17,909 nt of DNA from Christensenella sp. UBA3944. GTDB taxonomy: Bacteria > Bacillota > Clostridia > Christensenellales > DTU072. The first letter of the stretch is position 1. Each line of letters begins with the position of its first letter. Of the stretch, positions 15,607-17,909 are shown one piece after another. The position numbers and the translations under genes were made by a program. The notes beneath the pieces are model-generated. The model was not told where the DNA came from. It worked only from the letters and a program-made list of their open reading frames with translations, and ran no database searches. Location of the stretch: assembly GCA_002385605.1 (NCBI GenBank), contig DGDU01000011.1, positions 430-18,338 on the forward strand, given 5' to 3'.

Positions 15607-16026
15607 ATGAACAGAGAAACTGTGTTAAGAGAAGTACTGAAAGCCGCAAATACATCCATAGACAGCATAAAGGCCCTCGAGAGCGTTAACACCGACAAGC
15701 AATTTTCGGTCGCCCTGCTCGAGCAGGAAAAAAACTATAAGGAGTTGGAGCTGAAGGTTAAAGACATCATCGCCAACGAAAAGGTAGAGGTGGAGGACGA
15801 AGGGTTTTTGCCCAAGATAATGCTTTGGGGGCAAACGAAAATGAAGACCATAATAGACAACAGCCCCTCGAAGCTTGCCGAAATGCTCATTCAGGGCGCG
15901 AATATGGGCATGATAAGCCTCACCAAAATAGACAACGCCTTAGAGCCCGGCGTAGACCGCTCGCTTATAGAGGAGCTCCAGGGGGCATACAACAATACGA
16001 TAAGCAGCATGAGGCAGTATCTGTAA
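15607..16026 (+). CDS. Conserved-looking helical protein of unknown function
   Basis: The 139-residue product is acidic to neutral and almost entirely amphipathic helix by eye, with no signal peptide, no membrane segment and no cysteine. The centre LAEMLIQGANMGMISLTKIDN and the heptad-like pattern resemble small four-helix-bundle (ferritin-like, DUF2383-like) proteins that I recall from Clostridia, but the match is from memory. I see no clear di-iron ligand set, so iron binding should not be assumed. AAGGAGAAG stands 4-5 bases before the ATG. The gene follows a strong terminator, so it needs its own promoter; TTGACA at 15575-15580 is an ideal -35, but no -10 fits between it and the start codon. 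It appears monocistronic. Function unknown. Confidence 0.75.
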   Translation: MNRETVLREVLKAANTSIDSIKALESVNTDKQFSVALLEQEKNYKELELKVKDIIANEKVEVEDEGFLPKIMLWGQTKMKTIIDNSPSKLAEMLIQGANMGMISLTKIDNALEPGVDRSLIEELQGAYNNTISSMRQYL

Positions 16027-16127
16027 TAATCGCTGTCTGTCGTAAATATCACGCGGGAGGTCGACGCAATAGCGCTTCGGCCTTTATTATATGGTTAGCC
16101 TTCGAATGGCGAATTGCCCCCGCTTCG

Positions 16128-16157
16128 TTAGCAAAAGGCGGGCCGCTATGATATAAT
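16128..16157 (+). promoter_or_regulatory. Sigma-A-like promoter abutting the HAD gene
   Basis: TTAGCA (16128-16133) is spaced 18 bases from a perfect TATAAT (16152-16157). Transcription would begin near 16163-16165, at or just before the ATG at 16165, which implies a leaderless or nearly leaderless mRNA. The preceding gap 16027-16127 holds no gene and only a weak TTCG-loop hairpin (16066-16088 region) without a U-tract. Confidence 0.5.
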
Positions 16158-16164
16158 GAATAAT

Positions 16165-16833
16165 ATGGACAAATCGACAAAGAGATACGATATCATACTT
16201 TTTGACCTGGACGGCACGCTGACTAACCCTAAAGAAGGGATCACCAAATCGGTGGCGTACGCCCTTTCGCATTTTGGGATATATGTAAACGACCTGGACG
16301 AGCTTTGCAAGTTTATAGGCCCTTCGCTGGAGTTTTCCTTCAGGAAATACTACGGGCTGGAAGGGGCGGACAACGCCTTAGCCATACAAAAGTACCGCGA
16401 GATTTTCTCCCGCGAGGGTATATGGCAAAACGCCGAGTATCCCGGAATGAAAGAGCTTCTCGAAAAGCTGTACAAGGCGGGCAAGAGGCTTATTGTAGCC
16501 ACCGCAAAGCCCACCGTCTACGCAGAAAAAATTATAGAGCACTTTGGCATGGCTAAGTTTTTCGAGAAGGTTGCGGGTAGCGAACTTAACGGGCAACGCT
16601 CTGAAAAAGACGAAGTTATCGCCCACGCGATGAAGGAATGCGGCATAGCCTCGCCCGAAGGATGCGTAATGGTGGGCGACCGCGAATACGACATTTGGGG
16701 TGCCAAAAACAACAATATGGATTCCGTAGGCGTGCTTTACGGGTTCGGGACGCGCGAAGAACTCGAAGCCGCGGGCGCGACTTACATCGCCAAAGACATA
16801 GACGAATTGGCTGAAATACTATCGGGAGAATAG
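16165..16833 (+). CDS. HAD-superfamily phosphatase, phosphoglycolate phosphatase-like
   Basis: The 222-residue protein has all four HAD motifs: FDLDGTL with nucleophile Asp14 and Asp16, VATAKP with the conserved Thr, a Lys in RSEKDEVI, and MVGDREYDIWGA with the acidic metal ligands. The helical cap between motifs I and II makes it a subfamily IA enzyme like Gph or beta-phosphoglucomutase-type phosphatases acting on small phosphorylated metabolites. The exact substrate is unknown, and a nucleotidase role is possible. Two in-frame ATGs exist: 16156 lies inside the putative -10 box, so I prefer 16165. Neither has a ribosome binding site. The gene converges on the asparaginase-like gene, with 3 bases between their stop codons. 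Confidence 0.88.
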   Translation: MDKSTKRYDIILFDLDGTLTNPKEGITKSVAYALSHFGIYVNDLDELCKFIGPSLEFSFRKYYGLEGADNALAIQKYREIFSREGIWQNAEYPGMKELLEKLYKAGKRLIVATAKPTVYAEKIIEHFGMAKFFEKVAGSELNGQRSEKDEVIAHAMKECGIASPEGCVMVGDREYDIWGAKNNNMDSVGVLYGFGTREELEAAGATYIAKDIDELAEILSGE

Positions 16834-16836
16834 TTT

Positions 16837-17862
16837 TTATTCTATGATCTCATAGAACAGGTCCCTCGCCAGATATTCGGCGAGGGATATTTCTTTTTTG
16901 CCGAGAAAATAAGCTACCGTCTTGGCGAGGGCGGCCTCGGGGCTCATCCTGTACGCGAAAATGCCGCCCGCCTTTTCCAAAGCTTCGGTGGTTACATATT
17001 TCCTTCCGTCCGTATACGGATAGCTTGCGAGCACGGCCGGGATGTTTCGCGCGGAGCATCTTTTTATAAACTCGGCGAGGCTTGCCTCTCCCTCCGCGCT
17101 GCCCGTGCCGCTGTGGTAAAGCTCTATAACCGCCGCCGCGGCAGCCGTTGTTTGCAAACCGTATATGCCGAAATCCGTATAGGGGGTAGGCTTGATATAC
17201 AGTATTTTAGGCGGGGCTTGCGAAATAGGAAGGGGAAATCCCGCCTTTTCTTTTATCCTTTCGGGGGTTGGGTTTCGCGGCGAGGTATTGAGGGTAAATC
17301 TGCCTTCCCTTACCGTGCCGAAATGCAGGTTTGCCACGCTGTTGAAGTCGCCCGTGACAGGCGCCGCCTGGGTTACGCGGGAGGCGAGGTGGATTTTTGT
17401 TTCCTCGCCGGGATTACGGTAGCTGAAGTATACGCCGTTTAAGCCCTCGGTTGAAATAAAGTCTACCGCCGCCGAGAAGTTGGCGAGTGCGTTGGAGCCC
17501 TCCTCTTCGGGCGGCTTGTCCGCCGCGACAAAGACAACGGGAACGGGGGAATTGTGTAAAGCCATCGCGGCGAGGTTGGCGCAGTAGGCTAAAGTGTCGG
17601 TGCCGTATGTCATAACGATACCGTCGTATTTGTTGAAATCCGCCCCCGCCGCCGTGTTTATTATCTTTATGATGTCGCCCGCGGTGGCGTTTTCGCTTAA
17701 TATATTAAGGGGGCGCAGGATGTCGAAGGAGATGCCTTCACTTTTCCCGACCCTGTTGTACAAATCCAAAAGAATCGAGCCTTCCTTTCTTACCGAAAGG
17801 GCCCCGCCTCGGGAACAGCTCCCTATCGTGCCGCCCGTGAGAATCAAAAGAATGTTTTTCAT
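16837..17862 (-). CDS. Asparaginase-like protein with altered catalytic residues
   Basis: The 341-residue product has the asparaginase/glutaminase fold markers: LTGGTIGS (8-15) with Thr12 and MTYGTDTLAY (84-93) with the Thr88-Asp89 pair, followed by the C-terminal domain (SYPYTDGRKYVTTEALEKAGG). Compared from memory with E. coli type I asparaginase, the second catalytic Tyr is Ala21 and the catalytic Lys of the TTKA motif is Gln165 (SRVTQA). The usual His of THGTD is Tyr86. It may hydrolyse another amide, work differently, or not be an enzyme. The segment PLNILSEN (51-58) is, as I recall, typical of an uncharacterised Clostridia subgroup. AGAGG precedes the ATG on the minus strand. It has no signal peptide, is monocistronic and has no clear terminator. 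Confidence 0.85.
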   Translation of the reverse strand: MKNILLILTGGTIGSCSRGGALSVRKEGSILLDLYNRVGKSEGISFDILRPLNILSENATAGDIIKIINTAAGADFNKYDGIVMTYGTDTLAYCANLAAMALHNSPVPVVFVAADKPPEEEGSNALANFSAAVDFISTEGLNGVYFSYRNPGEETKIHLASRVTQAAPVTGDFNSVANLHFGTVREGRFTLNTSPRNPTPERIKEKAGFPLPISQAPPKILYIKPTPYTDFGIYGLQTTAAAAAVIELYHSGTGSAEGEASLAEFIKRCSARNIPAVLASYPYTDGRKYVTTEALEKAGGIFAYRMSPEAALAKTVAYFLGKKEISLAEYLARDLFYEIIE

Positions 17863-17892
17863 AATAACCTCTTTAGGTTTATCGCCCCATTA

Positions 17893-17902
17893 AGTATAGC
17901 AT
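17893..17902 (-). promoter_or_regulatory. Extended -10 promoter of the asparaginase-like gene
   Basis: Read on the minus strand, TGCTATACT contains a -10 box TATACT preceded by the extended TGn motif, about 30 bases before the start codon at 17862. The -35 would lie beyond the right edge of the window and cannot be checked. Confidence 0.5.
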
Positions 17903-17909
17903 ATTCTTG

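Noticed and set aside
16840..16857. Palindrome TTCTATGA/TCATAGAA as a bidirectional terminator between the convergent genes
   Set aside because: The stem is perfect with a tiny loop, but no T-tract follows it in either direction; on the plus strand the T-tract precedes it. It may help termination but is not a canonical terminator.

Overview
The window reads as a chromosomal segment of a Gram-positive, Clostridia-like member of the Bacillota. This is inferred from three things: GGAGG-type ribosome binding sites, the purE-M-N-H-D-L gene order with a long PurL that carries its own glutaminase domain, and the types of the accessory proteins (fused ATPase/permease ABC exporter, GH4 glycosidase, asparaginase-like protein). 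No rRNA, tRNA, mobile element or CRISPR array is visible.

Layout. Positions 1-380 hold a terminator from an upstream gene, a promoter and a folded leader with a doubtful 53-codon ORF. Next comes a 942-residue ABC exporter (381-3209) with a strong terminator, then a tyrosine-phosphatase-like gene with its own promoter (3347-4093). A 393-bp gap (4094-4486) follows. Its first part contains hairpins and a terminator. Its second part looks like a complete transcription attenuator: -10 box, ribosome binding site, 21-codon leader peptide, mutually exclusive hairpins and a U-tract directly in front of purE. The purine cluster purE-purM-purN-purH-purD-purL (4487-13162) is tightly packed, with overlaps or gaps of at most 15 bp, and is surely one operon.

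The six purine enzymes cover glycinamide ribonucleotide synthesis (PurD), formylation (PurN), FGAM synthesis (PurL), AIR synthesis (PurM), AIR carboxylation (PurE) and the last two steps to IMP (PurH). PurF, PurC, PurB and PurK are not in the window, so the first committed step and the SAICAR/adenylosuccinate steps must be encoded elsewhere.

After the operon, a separate promoter drives a translationally coupled GH4 glycosidase and PfkB sugar kinase (13226-15495), closed by a strong terminator whose stem contains the kinase stop codon. Then come a small helical protein of unknown function (15607-16026), a HAD phosphatase that may be translated from a leaderless mRNA (16165-16833) and, convergent on the minus strand, an asparaginase-like protein (16837-17862) in which two residues expected in the catalytic site are replaced.

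Most of the window is ordinary housekeeping DNA. The points most worth following are the putative purE attenuator and its leader peptide, the altered asparaginase-like active site, the GH4-kinase pair with no PTS nearby, and the absence of purC and purF from the operon.
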